DNA of 64,000 nt from Apostichopus japonicus (GCF_037975245.1 NC_092577.1:258501-322500), one strand, 5' to 3'; shown: positions 1-12,945, counted from the first letter of the stretch. Numbers and translations are program-made. The notes: generated by a model not told the origin, from the letters alone.

Positions 1-561
1 ATCTTTATGCCTCAAAATCGCCATGAGAGCATCAAAATATGCTGAAAGTGCTCAAGGATCGTTATGAAAATCCCTATAATTAGAAACATCCCCATCCCTG
101 GCCTAACAAAGTTTGTAGCACGTGATGCTACGTCAGCCTGTCACCATGACACATATGATGCTATGGGTGTACGGACGTACTTACCATGCTTCTTTTGTCC
201 CTTAAATAGTATGCTGCACCCCCCCCCCCCTTCCCACCTTCCATCTCATGTTTGGTTTTACTGTTTTGCACTCATAATCTCATATGCATACCACCCGTCA
301 CAAATCAATTGGTTAGATGATTTTAACAGACAACTTTTCGTTGACCTCTTATTAAAAAGTCCTTGTTTGAAAATCAAAAAGTGACCGGAAGTTGTTAAAT
401 TCGTGTAATGATCAATCAATTTTATGCTGTCTAACATCACTAGAAAGGGAAATGATTTAATCCTACTCAATAGTAATAACCTACAAAAGTTGATGGAATT
501 ACCTTCGGTGATTACCATTGTCAATGGCATACCTGTGGTGAATGACATACAGTACCTGGGA
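1..561. other. Intergenic stretch, no gene seen
   Basis: Only short open frames with no recognisable protein features occur here. A homopolymer C tract lies at about 219-230. Confidence 0.6.
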
Positions 562-870
562 CGAGAGACATTGTAATATACCATAGGTTATGTGGCATTG
601 TCTTACATGGGATGCGAGACATTGTCATATACCATAGGTTATGTGGCATTGTCTAACATGGGTTGAGAGACATTATAATATACTATAGGTTATGTTGCAT
701 TGTCTTACATGGGATGAGAGACATTAATTGTCATATACCATAGGTTATGTTGCATTGTCTTACATGGGATGAGAGACATTGTCATATACCATATGTTATA
801 TGGCATTGTCTTACATGGGATGAGAGACATTGTCATATACCATAGGTTATATGGCATTGTCTTACATATG
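562..870. repeat. 51-bp minisatellite, ~6 copies
   Basis: A unit containing CCATAGGTTATGTGGCATTG and GAGAGACATT recurs every 51 bp (for example at 582 and 633). One copy has a small ATTA insertion near 725. Short open frames here are a by-product of the repeat. Confidence 0.9.
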
Positions 871-1496
871 ATCCTACCTCAGGTGAATGGAATCATGACA
901 TTGTCAGTTGCAAGTTTAGCTCCCAGTACGCTGGTGCTGCGATCGATGATCCATGATCAGGGCGCTGCTAGAGTAGCTCGAACCCTGGTATGACGAAAGA
1001 ACGATTTGTCTTAACTGCCAAGGTCTTCACAGGATAATGAGTGGAAGGGGGACTCAGAGTTCCCTGCTCGACTAATTGAGGTAGAAGCCTGAACCTAGTA
1101 TGGAAAGACCAACGGCGAGTCAAGGATTTGATAAAGGTAAGGGGGGGGGGTGCTGCCCTTGGCATTACGCAGATCTTGCCTATTGATCCGTGAAAAGTAA
1201 TGAGCCATTGGTCGGGTAGGTCTCTCATGATTAATATGTTTTTGCGGTATTATAGTGTTAAAGCCACGGAAACCTATAAATAGATTTTATTAGGTTGCCA
1301 AGTGGTAATTTGGTCTCGAAAGTTTAACAAGTAATTATTTTGTGAATTACCAATTTTGGGCGAAAAACGCTCGATTCCGCCAAATTTGAAAAAGCGTACG
1401 CTAGAACCTAGAAAACTGAAAGAAAAAACGCTAGATCTAGTGTAAAAACGCTAACGCTGGTAACCTTATTACCCTTCCCTTTTCCCCTGGCTTATA
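871..1496. other. Intergenic stretch, no gene seen
   Basis: Mostly unique sequence. It contains a G homopolymer near 1140-1150 and no protein or RNA gene that I can recognise. Confidence 0.55.
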
Positions 1497-1499
1497 TAC

Positions 1500-2585
1500 T
1501 TCTGCCATCAGTCTCAAATCGTGGCGAATTGACTTATACCGATTTAAATCGACATATACCAATTTCCTTCCACTTAAACCAGTTTCCAGCAACTTAAATT
1601 GACTTATACCGATTTAAATCGACATATACCAATTTAAATCGACATATACGGTACCAGTTTAAATCGATGATATGTCAATTTAAATCGGTATATGTCAATT
1701 TAAGTCGACATATACCAGTTTAAATCGACATATACCAATTTAAATCGACATATACCAATCTCAATCGACTTGTACCAGTTTAAATCGATGATATGTATGG
1801 CGGGCCATCAGTCTCAAATCATGGGGAATCGACTTATACCGATTTTAATCGACATATACAAATTTCCTTCGACTTATACCAGTTTCCACCAGCTTAAATT
1901 GACTTCTAACGATTTAAATCGACATATACCAGTTTCATTCGACATATCATCGATTTAAATCGACATATACCAATTTAAATCGACATATACCAATTTAAAT
2001 CGACATATACGGTACCAGTTTAAATCGATGATATGTCAAATTAAATCGGTATATGTCAATCGATGATATGTCTATTTAAATAGGGATATATCAATTTGAG
2101 TTGCTAGAAACTGGTATAAGTCCAAGGAAATTGACTTCTACCCATTTAATAAGACATACGGTATGATCGATTTAAACTGGTAGATGTCGATTTAAATTGA
2201 CATATACCGATTTATTTTACATATCATCGATTTAAATTGATATATGTCGATTTAAATCGGTATATGTCAATTTAAACTGGTATAAGTCGAATTAAATTGC
2301 TATATGTCGATTTAAAATGACATATACCGATTTATTTTGACATATCATCGATTAAAACTGATATATGTCGATTTAATTTGGTATAGCCTATGTCCATTTA
2401 AATTGGTAGGCCTATATATGTCGATTTAAATCGATGATATGTCGAACTAAACTGGTATATGTCGATTTAAATCGGTATGAGTCAATTTAAGCTGCTGGAA
2501 ACTGGTATAAGTCGAAGGAAATTGGTATATGTCGATTTAAATCGGTATAAGTCTATTCCCACCATTTGAGACTGATGGCCCGCCG
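1500..2585. mobile_element. Foldback element built of 20-bp palindromic repeats
   Basis: The segment 1797-2585 is an inverted repeat. The left end GGCGGGCCATCAGTCTCAAA (about 1799) reappears in reverse complement at 2565-2585, and the next ~200 bp inward also match as reverse complements: short blocks such as CGACTTATACC, TTTCCTTCGACTTATACC and AGCTTAAATTGACTT keep the same order. The interior consists of alternating GACATATACC and AATTTAAATC blocks and their complements, so the whole segment could fold on itself. An extra partial end copy lies at 1502-1796, starting GCCATCAGTCTCAAATC. No transposase is visible, so a non-autonomous foldback or MITE-like element is the likely identity. Target-site duplications could not be fixed. 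Confidence 0.7.
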
Positions 2586-3090
2586 TAAGCCTTGTGGGTA
2601 GTACGTGTGGGGATGGCGATTATAGAGAGGGCATAGTACATATCGTACCAAACTTAAAAAACAGATCGGAGACGCTGGGCTCTACCCCGTGAACAGCAAG
2701 GTGCCAGTATTTTCCCAACCGAATCACCTTCATGTTAACAATTATCATAAAGCGCTCTTAAAATGAGATACAAGTGTAAGTTCCTATGCGCATGCTTCGT
2801 TATTATACAATAAAAAGGAAAAACAATTATGAAATCCACCCGTAGCCTAAGTCGTATGACATAAAGCACTGTCGCAGAACTAGGCCCCTAAGGTTAAGCC
2901 ATACATGCATAGGCTAGGCCTATCTAGACTAGAGTTAGTAGGCCTAGGTTAGGCCTAGGATACATTTCCCTAGATTACACTACAGTAGGTGGATCACGGT
3001 TTAGTTAGCATGAAATGTAAAGCTGAACATATGTAGGCCTATAAACTGAGGTAGGGCCTGACGTTACGCTTTTAAGTTAAGCTGCAGTAC
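2586..3090. other. Unique intergenic DNA rich in TAGGCCTA motifs
   Basis: No gene seen. Between about 2885 and 3060 the short palindromic motif TAGGCCTA/CCTAGGCC recurs several times. Confidence 0.5.
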
Positions 3091-3097
3091 TAACTGA

Positions 3098-3307
3098 ATG
3101 GCAGACTACTCTTATAAATCCAGTGTGACAAATATGCTTGAGGAATTAGATTGGCCCCTGCTAAAAACAAGAAGAGTGCACACATGTCTACAAATGCTTT
3201 ATAAAATCATTAAAAATCTTGTATCAATTAATAAAGACAATCTGATACCAACAAAAAGTAAAATAAAACTGTTAGCAAACTGCTTATCCACTAGAGAGCC
3301 GGTGTAG
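3098..3307 (+). pseudogene. LINE (non-LTR retrotransposon) ORF2 C-terminal fragment
   Basis: A 69-codon open frame contains a segment (SSVTNMLEELDWPLLKTRR, then VHTCLQMLYKII) of the form found after the reverse-transcriptase domain of many animal non-LTR retrotransposons: S-V-T-x-M-L-x-x-L-x-W-P-x-L-x-x-R-R followed by a hydrophobic helix and a LIPT-type motif. It lacks everything upstream (endonuclease and RT core), so it is a dead 5'-truncated copy. The family is recognised from memory of its pattern, without alignment. Confidence 0.55.
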
Positions 3308-3445
3308 GAGAATGTGTAAAAATACGTTGGCCTGACGTTTTGATCCTAGCAGGATTTTCTTCAAAGGCTAAATGACAAGTAACTGTAACAGAAGGGACAA
3401 AACACGCACAGAATACAGACAGGTTAATGAGCACGGTGAACACAA
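3265..3445. repeat. Dispersed repeat shared with the 38.6-39.0 kb element
   Basis: The sequence around GATCCTAGCAGGATTTTCTT (about 3342) and GCTAAATGACAAGTAAC matches the left arm of the inverted-repeat element at about 38655-38700. The preceding AACTGCTTATCCACTAGAGA (3279) matches, in reverse complement, its right arm at about 39040. The two loci therefore share a mobile sequence, here fused to a LINE fragment. Confidence 0.6.
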
Positions 3446-4490
3446 AGAGATAGATGTAAGGGGATTAGTAGACAAGGGATAGAGAGAAGAAAGAAAGAAA
3501 CTAACAGGGGAAGAGGAGAGGTAGGAGATAAACAGTGGAGGGACAAAGAGAGGATTAAGGGAAGGGGTAAGGTATAAACTGGAGAAGGACAAAGACAGAA
3601 AGGTGTGGAGAAAAAAGGGTGGAGGAGAGCTACAGTATGAGAAGAGGAGTGCAGGGCTGGAAAACCTTTCGAACCGTGCGAACCAGGTTCGCGGGAAATC
3701 CTTAATGCTCGCAGTAAATCCAGCCTGGCTGGAGAAAAAAAATTAGGAAAAAAAAAAGTGCCTAGTCTTGCCCCTAACAGGGATGTACATGCCTAATACA
3801 CAACTAGTATAGAAGTGCCTAGTCATGCCCCTAACAGGGATGTACTGTACAGTCTAAGGCTATCACTATGACTGCTGCCGGCTATGGAACTCGTTGTCCT
3901 GGATATTATCAGCAAGCAAATAATGGTAGACTGGATGCATAGAGTGGCTGTACAACAGTGACCCCCTGATAACATGTATCACGCACGTAGTGAGTCTGCA
4001 TGTAGGCATGTGGCAAATGCTCTTACTAACATGTCTTGAGGCTGCTGATGAACGTGATCAGGTACTGAACAAGAACAAAACTGTTCACTTAAACAAACAT
4101 TAGTGTGTGGGGAATGCTGTGCAAACAGACAAACTATGCCTCTGGCAGAAGACTGGCACGATATGTTTACGCAGGGTGATGCGTTTTCCGGGCAAGGCCT
4201 ACTTTACAGTCAGGTGGTGAATATATTGTGAAAATATTAATTGTCCAAATGATTGCCATGATTAGCTGTGAAAATATTACATGGACATTTATTAGATTTC
4301 GTATGATTAAAATTTTTTTTGGAACCAAATGTCTTAAACTGGGAGTTCTTTCTGAAAACCTTATACTGTAGCAACTGCTAGGTGTACAATAAACTTATAT
4401 CCACTTCAGCCCATCACTAACAATAGCCCCAGTATAACTTAGTGGTTTGTTTTAATGCAGGCCACAGTGATGCCTTTTTTCATACCATAG
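3446..4490. other. Intergenic stretch with one ~58-bp duplication
   Basis: No gene seen. A purine-rich stretch (GA-rich, about 3480-3640) is followed by a two-copy direct duplication starting GTGCCTAGTC (about 3759 and 3816). Confidence 0.5.
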
Positions 4491-4497
4491 GGTCATA

Positions 4498-5910
4498 ACA
4501 GATTTTGGAAAGTTTGTAGTTCAACTTCCAAAATTACCATCCTCCTTATATGATTAGGACACCATGAAATAAGCATACACTGAAAATTTGTATTTTGGCA
4601 TTTTCTTGATTTTTGAGGTCTTATTTCTCAGCAATTGAGCATCTTACTGTACTACCCTCTTACAGAAACTTATAATGCCTTTCCCATAGATTGGCTAAAG
4701 AAGCATAATAATCTATAAAAACTCAAGCATCCTGAGTTCCTGACGCAATACCTTAGAAGCAATTACTCACCAAAAATGGCACATTTTTTAGCGAAAATAC
4801 TTAAATAATAAAATATTTATACATTTTGAACTTGACCTAAGTTGTAATTTGAAAATACAAAGTTGGAATAGCCTAAATCTTTCGGCAGAGCAAATGCTAT
4901 TTCTACCAGACAGTTGCATTTTGTGAAATTCTTAATATAGAGAACCTTGACAACTGAACATTTTAAAAGTCATGTGTGCCTTTAAACTTGAACATTAATT
5001 TAAAACTAAACAAGTAGTCCTGGAACTTTGTGAGGTGTCAAGGATAAGTCAGAAAAAAGCATGAAAAGGGTTCACCGGTTGACCTTGACGTACATTACCA
5101 GGGCTCAAAAGCCTGTGTAAACAGTACAACCGACAAAATTGTACAGTCAAAGTCTGAAACTTTGAGGATTTGCCATTAAGTGTTTTGGCAAAATAACCTC
5201 CTGAAATTTATTGTACACACAGGGTGGTACTAGACCTGTTCTAGAAAAAAAGCTGTTATTAACCTGACCTATTTCAACTTATGAGCACATTAGAACAACT
5301 TTGCAACATAATAAATTCAATAATGATGGAAAAATGTTGAACCTTACAGTTAAAGTAGAAAAAATGCACAGCTATCACATGGCTATGTTGGAGATAATTG
5401 GGCATGATAAACCCTTCACTGTACTGAATCACTGCATAAATTAGCAGTTGCATACTTATACTATAAGACAGGAAATCATATACTTGTGCTGGTGATGTCT
5501 GGGTAGTACATAATAACCATTCAAAAAGCATTACTTTGGCAGGAATTAATCACCCAAAATGGCACACAGTAGTGAAAAATACAAAAATCAAATATTTGGC
5601 ATTTGTAGTTGAACTAACTCCACAGTGCAATGTTAGAATCTTAAATTAGTTATCCTTTCTATGGAGTAGGCTCTTTATGTTTCTGTAATAGGAAGATAGT
5701 GTGATGTTGTAAGCTCTATATGTTTCGGTAATACAACTTCAAAAGTCAAGAAAGTTTTGCTAAAATGCCGGTAAATTGTTAAATTTCAAATGGTCATAAA
5801 TCAAACAATTATTCAACAATGAGAAGAGTTATGCATATTTCATGGTGCTCTAAACATGCAAGGAGGATGGTTGGAGAAATTTCAACCATAAACTTCCCCA
5901 AAATCTAATC
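4498..5910. mobile_element. Old ~1.4-kb element with ~220-bp inverted ends
   Basis: The stretch from 4501 (GATTTTGGAAAGTTTG) to about 4715 aligns with the reverse complement of about 5690-5906. Matching blocks in order include CCATCCTCCTT, CACCATGAAATA, GCATTTT and TTACAGAAAC. The arms have diverged by many substitutions. Inside, a block resembling TCACCAAAAATGGCACA occurs at about 4767 and again at about 5551 in direct orientation. No open frame for a transposase is visible, so this reads as a degenerate non-autonomous DNA transposon. Confidence 0.5.
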
Positions 5911-5916
5911 TTTACA

Positions 5917-7265
5917 TAACGATACCATGTACAGTAGTAACTTCATGTATAGTAGTCTCTTTATAACATAACGATACCATGTACAGTAGTAACTTCATGT
6001 ATAGTAGTCTCTTTATAACATAATGATACCATGTACAGTAGTAACTTCATGTATAGTAGTCTCTTTACAACATAACGATACCATGTGCAGTAGTAACTTC
6101 ATGTATAGTAGTCTCTTTATAACATAACGATACCATGTACAGTAGTAACTTCATGTATAGTAGTCTCTTTATAACATAACGATACCATGTACAGTAGTAA
6201 CTTCATGTATAGTAGTCTCTTTATAACATAACGATACCATGTACAGTAGTAACTTCATGTAGTAGTCTCTTTATAACATAACGATACCATGTACAGTAGT
6301 AACTTCATGTATAGTAGTCTGTTTACCACATAACGATACCATGTACAGTAGTAACTTCATGTATAGTAGTCTCTTTATAACATAACAATACCATGTACAG
6401 TAGTAACTTCATGTATAGTAGTCTGTTTACCACATAACGATACCATGTACAGTAGTAACTTCATGTATAGTAGTCTGTTTACCACATAACGATACCATCT
6501 ACAGTAGTAACTTCATGTATAGTAGTCTGTTTACCACATAACGATACCATGTACAGTAGTAACTTCATGTATAGTAGTCTGTTTACCACATAACGATACC
6601 ATCTACAGTAGTAACTTCATGTATAGTAGTCTGTTTACCACATAACGATACCATGTACAGTAGTAACTTCATGTATAGTAGTCTCTTTACAACATAACGA
6701 TACCATGTACAGTAGTAACTTCATGTATAGTAGTCTCTTTACAACATAACGATACCTTGTACAATAGTAACTTCATGTATAGTAGTCTGTTTACAACATA
6801 ACCATACCATGTACAATAGTAACTTCATGTATAGTAGTCTATTTACAACATAATGATACCATGTACAGTAGTAACTTTAGTGTGTTTACAACATAATGAT
6901 ACCATGTACAGTAGTAACTTCATGTATAGTAGTCTGTTTACAACATAACGATACCATGTACAGTAGTAACTACATGTATAGTAGTCTGTTTACAACATAA
7001 CGATACCATGTACAGTAGTAACTTCATGTATATAAAGTAGCCTCTTTACAATATTGCTATATGTACAGTAGTAACTTCATGTAGTCTGTTTACAACATAA
7101 CCATACCATGTACAGTAGTAACTTTGGTGTGTTTACCACATAACGATACCATGTACAGTAGTAACTTCATGTATAGTAGTCTGTTTACAACATAACCATA
7201 CCATACACAGTACAGTAGTAACTTCATGTATATATATACAGTAGTAGCCTCGTTACAATATTGCT
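5917..7265. repeat. 52-bp minisatellite, ~25 copies
   Basis: The unit AACATAACGATACCATGTAC plus AGTAGTAACTTCATGTATAG plus TAGTCTCTTTAT repeats every 52 bp (for example 6121 and 6173). Variants CTCTTTATAA, CTCTTTACAA, CTGTTTACCA and CTGTTTACAA cluster in blocks along the array. The last few copies (from about 6870) carry deletions. Confidence 0.95.
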
Positions 7266-8282
7266 ATATGCTAGCCTGTTAGCAAACATGCCTTGGACCA
7301 CTATGCAGTCTTCACCTGCTGCTTCTAGCTCCATTTGGTCATTCTGTATTTAGGGCAGATGATTAGTTAAGCAGCCAAACCTTTATTTTGTTAACAGACA
7401 ATTGGTGTACAAAGCCTGTGAAAGTACAAAGAACTCATATAGAGAGAGTTTTGCTTGGTAACTGAGGAAGTAAACATGGCAACATTGACTACATGTTTTT
7501 GCATGTGATCATTTCAGGTCAGTTGAAGTCAGACCATGTTGGTAATAATCAATCTGCCAGGTGTATACAAGCCAAATGCAATAAGATACCTAAGTTCCAT
7601 TTGAGATTCTTGTTTGGTACAATAATCACAGACTTATTAAACTGTATGTGAATTTGACAGTGTTACTGTAAACCAGCTGTCTGACAACAGAGGTGAATGA
7701 TAAGACATGTTTTCACTTCACAAATTGTAAATTAATAACAGAGTTCCTTTTATAGACAGAGATGTGATAGCCCCAAATAATATAAGGTAACATGCTCTAC
7801 AGGCTATCATCTTAAAACTACTGCATACAGTAAAATGCTCTTTCAACCGCTTGACCAATACCTTTACAAGATAAATTACTAAGCAACAAACCCTAACATT
7901 GACATTCTGTACTACACAGGAAAGCAATTCCTTCTTAGATTTACACACATGTACTTGTACAATCTCTACTAACATGTGCAGATATAGTGAAATGCTACTG
8001 ATGCTATTATAGCATTCAATAGTATACAAATAATGAATGGTTATGAGTGCAGTAGTGCAAATATTTCATGAGTTGAAAGATGGAATGTCCCATTCAAAGA
8101 GAGAATGGAACAAATTACATCTTTCAACGAATTTTTGAACAGACAGGTTTCTCTGCTCTCTTACCATTGATAAAAGTGCTACCAAAAGAATATAACTCAT
8201 GGTTCTATTTCATAGAGTGCAATAGAGCTGATTTTGCATGCAATCAATGAGCAATTGACCAATCAAATGACCAGAATACAAT
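7266..8282. other. Intergenic stretch, no gene seen
   Basis: AT-rich unique sequence. A 103-codon frame on the - strand (7718-8029) shows no recognisable domain and unremarkable composition. Confidence 0.5.
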
Positions 8283-8842
8283 TAGGTGTTGTATAATACC
8301 CAATTATCCATAGTATAGCATTCAATACTTCCCAATTATCCATACTTATAACATTCAATAGTACCCAATTATCTATAGTATATTCAATAGTTCCCAATTA
8401 TCCATAGTATAGCATTCAATAGTTTCCAATTATCCATAGTATAGCATTCAATAGTTCCCAATTATCATATAGTAATTCAATAGTTCCCAATTATCCATAG
8501 TATAGCATTCAATAGTTCCCAATTATCCATAGTATAGCATTCAATAGTTCCCAATTATCCATAGTATAGCATTCAATATTTCCCAATTATCCATAGTATA
8601 GCATTCAATAGTTCCCAATTATCCATAGTATAACATTCAATAGTTCCCAATTATCATATAGTATATTCAATAGTTCCCAATTATCCATAGTATAGCATTC
8701 AATAGTTCCTAATTATCCATAGTATAGCATTCAATAGTTCCCAATTATCCATAGTATAGCATTCAATAGTTCCCAATTATCCATAGTATAGCATTCAATA
8801 GTTCCCAATAATCCATACTTATAACATTCAATAGTACCCACG
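8283..8842. repeat. 32-bp minisatellite, ~17 copies
   Basis: The unit CCCAATTATCCATAGTATAG plus CATTCAATAGTT repeats every 32 bp (for example 8486 and 8518). Shortened copies with ATCATATAGTA occur near 8463 and 8653. Confidence 0.93.
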
Positions 8843-9470
8843 TTATGATCCACATCCTCACTCTTAAACGTCAATAGGAAATCATTTTGTTTATGAAGGA
8901 AGGATATATACTGTATGTAAATGATATAAATAAATTAAACAAAAGTCATGGAAATGCCATTTCCTTTTGATTTATTTTATGCCAAACATTGATAATAAAA
9001 TGTTATTAAATGAAAGAACAGATGGCAGAAATACAAACAAACTTGTTTGTAATTATCAGCACAGATGACTTAACCTGGAATGTAGTTTACTACAAGAGTG
9101 TATTCTTTGAAGGGAAAGCAATTCAATATTATATTGTGCTTAACATTATTTAGTTTATGAAACTTAAGAAAAGGCATTCCATATATTAGCATTGCAGCAT
9201 ATATACTGGGTAGTTACAGTGTTTTTGTGCCTAGGCAATTCAGTCCCTTAAGTATTGCTGTGCTCAAGATGAAAGGTTAAATATCAGGAGACATTCCCCA
9301 ACCAATTGATTGTTTGCATGCAAAGTGGAAGCTACTTGTCCATGTTCACAACATTGGAGTAATTCACCTTGGTGTTTAATAATGGGTCAGAAACATGTAA
9401 CCACAAACTTGGTTACCTCAATAAATACTACTCTTTCCAATGGCTGATTTCCTATATGACCAATGTTGCT
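8843..9470. other. Intergenic stretch, no gene seen
   Basis: AT-rich sequence without recognisable coding or RNA features. Confidence 0.5.
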
Positions 9471-9896
9471 AGATTTGATGTACTTTCTGGGTGGATGTTC
9501 TGAAGAGCTGTACATGGTATCGGTGCTGTACATGGTATTGGTGCCGTACATGGTATCGGTGCTGTACATGGTATCGGTGCCATTAATTACTATATGACCA
9601 ATGTTGCCAGATTCGATGTATATTCTGGGTGGATGTTCTAAAGAGCTGTACATGGTATCGGTGCCATTAATTACTATATGACCAATGTTGCCAGATTCGA
9701 TGTATATTCTGGGTGGATGTTCTAAAGAGCTGTACATGGTATCGGTGCCATTAATTACTATATGACCAATGTTGCCAGAGTCGATGTATTTTCTGGGTGG
9801 ATGTTCTGAAGAGCCGTACATGGTATCGGTGCTGTACATGGTATCGGTGCCGTACATGGTATCGGTGCTGTACATGGTATCGGTGCCATTAATTAC
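9440..9896. repeat. Nested repeat: 18-bp units inside an 84-bp unit
   Basis: The 18-bp element TGTACATGGTATCGGTGC is repeated 1-4 times, and this cluster is itself repeated with a 66-bp partner (ACTATATGACCAATGTTGCC onward), giving an 84-bp higher-order unit. Both periods are multiples of three, which is why a 162-codon frame stays open on the - strand (9387-9875). I do not call that frame a gene. Confidence 0.88.
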
Positions 9897-10229
9897 TTCA
9901 CTAAGGTATCATCTAGACTTTGCCTACCAGTGACTTCAAACTATTGTACAGTATCTGCTTAGAATATATAATTTTACAAATTGAGCAACATTTTGCAGAT
10001 CTTAGGAACACTGTTATGACATCTCAGAATCACTTTATCAGTTCCCCTATATCCTGCCCTCTGTAAGTAACTCTACATAGATATTGTTTAGCACTGAGCT
10101 TTTAAACAGAATATTAAAGAAGTTAGATAGGGTTCACTAAACTTCATAAAGAGAGTTAATTATTGTTAAAGCCGGTAAATAATATTTGAATGCAACCTGG
10201 CCCATTCATTGAATCCTTGCCAAAGGTAA

Positions 10230-11600
10230 GTGGAATCTATGCAATGGTGATGGTGTTATAGTAGGAGAAGCACATTAATCAGCTCCAAGCCTTCTAGCTC
10301 ACACCTCTATGTTTACATGTGATAGTGTTATAGTAGTAGAAGCACATTAATCAGCTCCAAGCCTTCTAGCACACCTCTATGTTTACATGTGATAGTGTTA
10401 TAGTAGTAGAAGCACATTAATCAGCTCCAAGCCTTCTAGCACACCTCTATGTTTACATGTGATAGTGTTATAGTAGTAGAAGCACATTAATCAGCTCCAA
10501 GCCTTCTAGCACACCTCTGTGTTTACATGTTATAGTGTTATAGTAGGAGAAGCACATTAATCAGCTCCAAGCCTTGTACTGTAGCACACCTCTATGTATA
10601 CATGTTATAGTGTTATAGTAGTAGAAGCACATTAATCAGCTCCAAGCCGTCTAGCACACCTCTATGTTTACATGTGATAGTGTTATAGTAGTAGAAGCAC
10701 ATTAATCAGCTCCAAGCCTTCTAGCACACCTCTGTGTTTACATGTTATAGTGTTATAGTAGGAGAAGCACATTAATCAGCTCCAAGCCTTGTACTGTAGC
10801 ACACCTCTATGTATACATGTTATAGTGTTATAGTAGTAGAAGCACACTAATCAGCTCCAAGCCTTCTAGCACACCTCTATTTGTTTACATGTTATAGTAG
10901 TAGAAGCACATTAATCAGCTCCAAGCCTTGTACTGTAGCACACCTCTATGTATACATGTTATAGTGTTATAGTAGTAGAAGCACATTAATCAGCTCCAAG
11001 CCTTCTAGCTCACACCTCTATGTTTACATGTGATAGTGTTATAGTAGTAGAAGCACATTAATCAGCTCCAAACCTTCTATCACCCCTCTATGTTTACATG
11101 TTATAGTGTTATTTTAGTAGAATCACATTAATCAGCTCCAAGCCTTCTAGCTCACACCTCTATGTTTACATGTGATAGTGTTATAGTAGTAGAAGCACAC
11201 TAATCAGCTCCAAGCCTTCTAGCACACCTCTATTTGTTTACATGTTATAGTAGTAGAAGCACATTAATCAGCTCCAAGCCTTGTACTGTAGCACACCTCT
11301 ATGTATACATGTTATAGTGTTATTTTAGTAGAATCACATTAATCAGCTCCAAGCCTTCTAGCTCACACCTCTATGTTTACATGTTATAGTGTTATAGTAG
11401 TAGAAGCACATTAATCAGCTCCAAACCTTCTAGCACACCTCTGTGTTTACATGTTTTAGTGCTATAGTAGTAGAAGCACATTAATCAGCTCCAAGCCTTC
11501 TAGCACACCTCTATGTATACATGTTTTAGTGCTATAGTAGTAGAAGCACATTAATCAGCTCCAGCCTTCTAGCACCTCTTTGTTTACATGTTAATACTAT
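10230..11600. repeat. 70-bp minisatellite, ~19 copies
   Basis: The unit TAGTGTTATAGTAGTAGAAG plus CACATTAATCAGCTCCAAGC plus a CTTCTAGCAC-type end has a 70-bp period (for example 10321 and 10391). A CTTGTACTGTAGCAC variant recurs, forming multi-unit blocks that were copied again along the array. Confidence 0.94.
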
Positions 11601-12139
11601 CGTAGTAGCAACAGCAAGTTTGCGGGACAAGTTTATTTACTCTGAAGTTATCGACCTCCTACTGCTTCCGATTCCCCTTCGTTGATGTTATCGTAACTAT
11701 TATAGGAAGTGATCAAAGATCGTACACATCAATTACGTATTTACCAGAACATATAACTGGAGAGTTGTATGCAACTCCAGTTGTCTTAGTTGTGGATGGA
11801 AAATAACAGAGCACGGAGAGAGACTAAAGGAAGGAGTTTGATTTGTATCAATCAATGGTTCATTATCAAGGCTAAAGGATACATTCATGTGCAAGTGTTT
11901 GTTGTGGATTTATTCCCTCTGGTCATGTGACTCATCAGATCTGTCAAACATGTAATCATTTGACAATGTATCTGCTTGGAAGACATTCTTCAATAGTAAA
12001 TGAAGCCAACTTATTACCAATATTCAATTTTTAATTACAAGTTGAATGTTGAAGACCTGGAATTAATTTACGTTTGAGCTGTGTATCTGTTTATCTAACC
12101 AGTCAGTATATATAACAAGTTTTATAGTAGAAACTTAAG
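11601..12139 (+). promoter_or_regulatory. Candidate upstream region and 5' leader exon of the GIIbeta-like gene
   Basis: This is unique sequence directly upstream of the gene. A well-formed splice donor CTTAAG|GTGAGT lies at 12139/12140 and could join to the acceptor TTTTTCAG at 13097, which would make a non-coding leader exon ending at 12139. A TATATATAA string is at 12107-12115 but sits too close to the donor to serve simply as that exon's TATA box. The transcription start cannot be fixed from sequence. Confidence 0.25.
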
Positions 12140-12189
12140 GTGAGTTTAATCTTGATTTTGCTGGCTTAATACTGTTTTATGAATATTCT

Positions 12190-12945
12190 TATATTTGTGT
12201 GCCCTTATGGTCCTAAATACACTAGCTTATAGATGTGTGCTCTTATGGTCCTACATGCACTAGCTTATATGTGTGCCCTTATGGTCTGTTTTTACCTCCA
12301 TGGTCCAACGTACAGAGCTATATAGATGTGTGCCCTTATGGTCCTACATACAGCTTATAGATGTGTGCCCTTATGGTCCTACATACACTAGCTTATATGT
12401 GTGCCCTTATGGTCTGTTTTTACATCCATAGCCCAACGAACAGTAGCTATATAGATGTGTGCCCTTATGGTCCTACATACACTAGTTTGTAGATGTGTGC
12501 CCTTATGGTCCTACATACACTAGTTTGTAGATGTGTGCCCTTATGGTCCTACATACACTAGTTTATAGATGTGTGCCCTTATGGTCCTACATACACTAGT
12601 TTATAGATGTGTGCCCTTATGGTCCTACATACACTAGTTTATAGATGTGTGCCCTTATGGTCTGTTTTTACCTCCATAGCCCAACGTACAGTAGAGCTCT
12701 ATAAAGATGTGTGCCATTAATCGTCCTACATACACTAGTTTATAGATGTGTGCCCTTGTGGTCCTACATACACTAGTTTATAGATGTGTGCCCTTATGGT
12801 CTGTTTTTACCTCCATGGTCCAACGTACAGAGCTATATAGATGTGTGCCATTAATCGTCCTACATACACTAGTTTATAGATGTGTGCCCTTATGGTCCTA
12901 CATACACTAGTTTTATAGATGTGTGCCCTTATGGTCATGCATGCA
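12190..12945. repeat. 38-bp minisatellite with longer variant units, ~19 copies
   Basis: The unit ATGTGTGCCCTTATGGTCCT plus ACATACACTAGTTTATAG has a 38-bp period. A longer variant with GTCTGTTTTTACCTCCAT and CCAACGTACAG recurs four times. If the leader intron 12140-13097 is real, the array lies inside it. Confidence 0.93.

Noticed and set aside
64-384. 106-codon + frame at the left edge
   Set aside because: Crosses a poly-C tract, has no recognisable features, and no supporting context.
9387-9875. 162-codon - strand frame of MYSTDT/MYGTDT repeats
   Set aside because: Product of nested 18-bp and 84-bp repeats, both multiples of three; no other coding evidence.
12107-12115. TATATATAA as a TATA box for the GIIbeta-like gene
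   Set aside because: It lies only ~24 bp before a strong splice donor, leaving no room for a normal first exon; the surrounding DNA is AT-rich.
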